A DNA stretch of 5,399 bases from CF-161 sp035638495. Lineage in GTDB: Bacteria; Chloroflexota; Dormibacteria; Dormibacterales; Dormibacteraceae. A model generated the notes under the pieces. The model was not told where the DNA came from, ran no database searches, and saw only the letters and a program-made list of their open reading frames with translations. Below are positions 4,653 through 5,399 of the stretch, in pieces; position 1 is the stretch's first letter; each line of letters starts with the position of its first letter. A program made the translations under genes and the position numbers. The DNA lies in the NCBI GenBank assembly GCA_035638495.1, contig DASQZW010000019.1:1-5399 (forward strand). The letters are read 5' to 3'.

Positions 4653-5399
4653 ATGTCGAGAGTGGCCACCAAGTCCAATCCAGCCCTGCCCGGTCCGCTG
4701 ATCGACGAGATCGCCCGGCGCCGGCCGGCGCTTGCACGGCACATGACGCGCGCGGTGGTCACGCTCGTCCGATGGGAGGACTCGGCCGGACCCGTGCCGC
4801 GCCGGGAGGCGATCGAGCACGCCTGCGAGGCGGGCATCGACCTCTTCCTCGCCACCGCCAGGGAAGCGCGGCCGGCGACGCAGCGCGAGCTGCGCGAGGT
4901 CGCGCAGCTCGGCATCCTCCAGGCGCGCACCGCCACCTCGGTCGAGCCGGTGCTCGCCGCGTATCGGATGGCGGCCAGGGTGGCGTGGAACGCGATCCTG
5001 CGCGCCTGGCGCGACCACCCCGAGGCCAGCCCGGAGGCGCTGGTGACCACCGCGAACTACGTGTTCGCCGCGCTCGACCAGGTCGCGGCGCAGGTGACGA
5101 GGACGTACGTGCACGCGCGCGAGCAGCACCTGCTGCGGGGCACGCGCGCGCGGGGCCGGCTCCTCCACTCACTGGTCAGCGACACGTTCGACAACGAGCT
5201 GGCCATCCAGAAGCAGGCGCTCGCGATCAACCTGAAGCTCGCGCCGGCTTACCGGTCCCTCGTGATCAAGAGCGACGACGGAGAGGTGCAGGAGCTCCTG
5301 GCCGCGCTGGACCTGCCCGCTCGGTCGCTGTCGGACGTGATGGACTCGCACACGCTGGTCGTCCTGTGGCCGGCCGACCGGGGCGCGGTCGAGTCGGAG
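4653..5399 (+). CDS. PucR/CdaR-type transcriptional regulator, N-terminal part (gene cut by window edge)
   Basis: The frame from ATG 4653 stays open for 249 codons to the window edge. Residues about 14-165 form an all-helical domain like the RsbRD-type N-terminal domain found in many actinobacterial PucR-family regulators, with AQLGILQARTATSVEPVLAA (84-103), YRMAARVAW (104-112) and TTANYVFAALDQVAAQVT (132-149). From about residue 197 a new domain begins (YRSLVIKSD, then HTLVVLWP at 233-240) that fits the GGDEF-like CdaR domain. The PucR-type C-terminal helix-turn-helix would lie beyond the window and is not seen. Relatives of this layout usually have about 380-420 residues, so roughly 60% is present. 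Other family members control catabolic or nitrogen-related genes; the targets here are unknown. It is divergent from the AraC-type gene across 35 bp. GTG 4662 is a possible alternative start. Confidence 0.8.
   Translation, partial: MSRVATKSNPALPGPLIDEIARRRPALARHMTRAVVTLVRWEDSAGPVPRREAIEHACEAGIDLFLATAREARPATQRELREVAQLGILQARTATSVEPVLAAYRMAARVAWNAILRAWRDHPEASPEALVTTANYVFAALDQVAAQVTRTYVHAREQHLLRGTRARGRLLHSLVSDTFDNELAIQKQALAINLKLAPAYRSLVIKSDDGEVQELLAALDLPARSLSDVMDSHTLVVLWPADRGAVESE

Noticed and set aside
3955..4701. A 248-codon plus-strand open frame opposite the AraC-type gene
   Set aside because: The opposite strand encodes a recognisable two-domain AraC-type protein. This frame has no recognisable domain and would overlap the PucR-type start.
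4618..4737. 40-residue N-terminal extension of the AraC-type regulator
   Set aside because: It would cross the promoter region and start inside the divergent PucR-type gene. The family-like sequence begins at ATG 4617, which has a well-spaced -10.

Overview
The window is very GC-rich, coding-dense DNA. Strong G/C bias at third codon positions, GTG and TTG start options, -10 elements of the TANNNT type and start codons with almost no leader all point to a high-GC actinobacterium (Actinomycetota). I cannot assign a genus. No rRNA, tRNA, insertion sequence, CRISPR array or phage-like gene was seen, and the content looks chromosomal.

Left part (1-2110): the 5' end of an ABC transporter ATPase gene on the minus strand runs off the left edge. 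It is divergent from a two-gene plus-strand operon coding for a DesK/NarL-type membrane histidine kinase and a DesR-like LuxR/NarL-family response regulator, which overlap by 4 bp (GTGA). The 130-bp divergent region holds a TGAC-N4-GTCA palindrome almost exactly midway between the two predicted -10 boxes. The simplest reading is a self-contained sensing module: the kinase senses a membrane or envelope signal, the regulator binds the shared control region, and the ABC exporter is the output.

Middle (2111-3914): a 110-bp gap with a possible promoter is followed by a 300-residue tandem GNAT acetyltransferase. A dienelactone hydrolase family protein follows 32 bp later, with an intact Cys-Asp-His triad and probably its own leaderless promoter.

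Right part (3877-5399): a DUF6597-type AraC-family regulator on the minus strand overlaps the 3' end of the hydrolase gene tail to tail by 38 bp. It is divergent, across only 35 bp, from a plus-strand PucR/CdaR-type regulator that runs off the right edge. The two -10 boxes are 10 bp apart on opposite strands and both lie at leaderless distance from their ATGs, so the two regulators probably compete for one promoter region.

Nothing here is convincingly a new kind of system. The parts most worth a second look are regulatory: the symmetric palindrome between transporter and kinase, the overlapping leaderless promoters between the two regulators, and a recurring GTANNNT promoter element.
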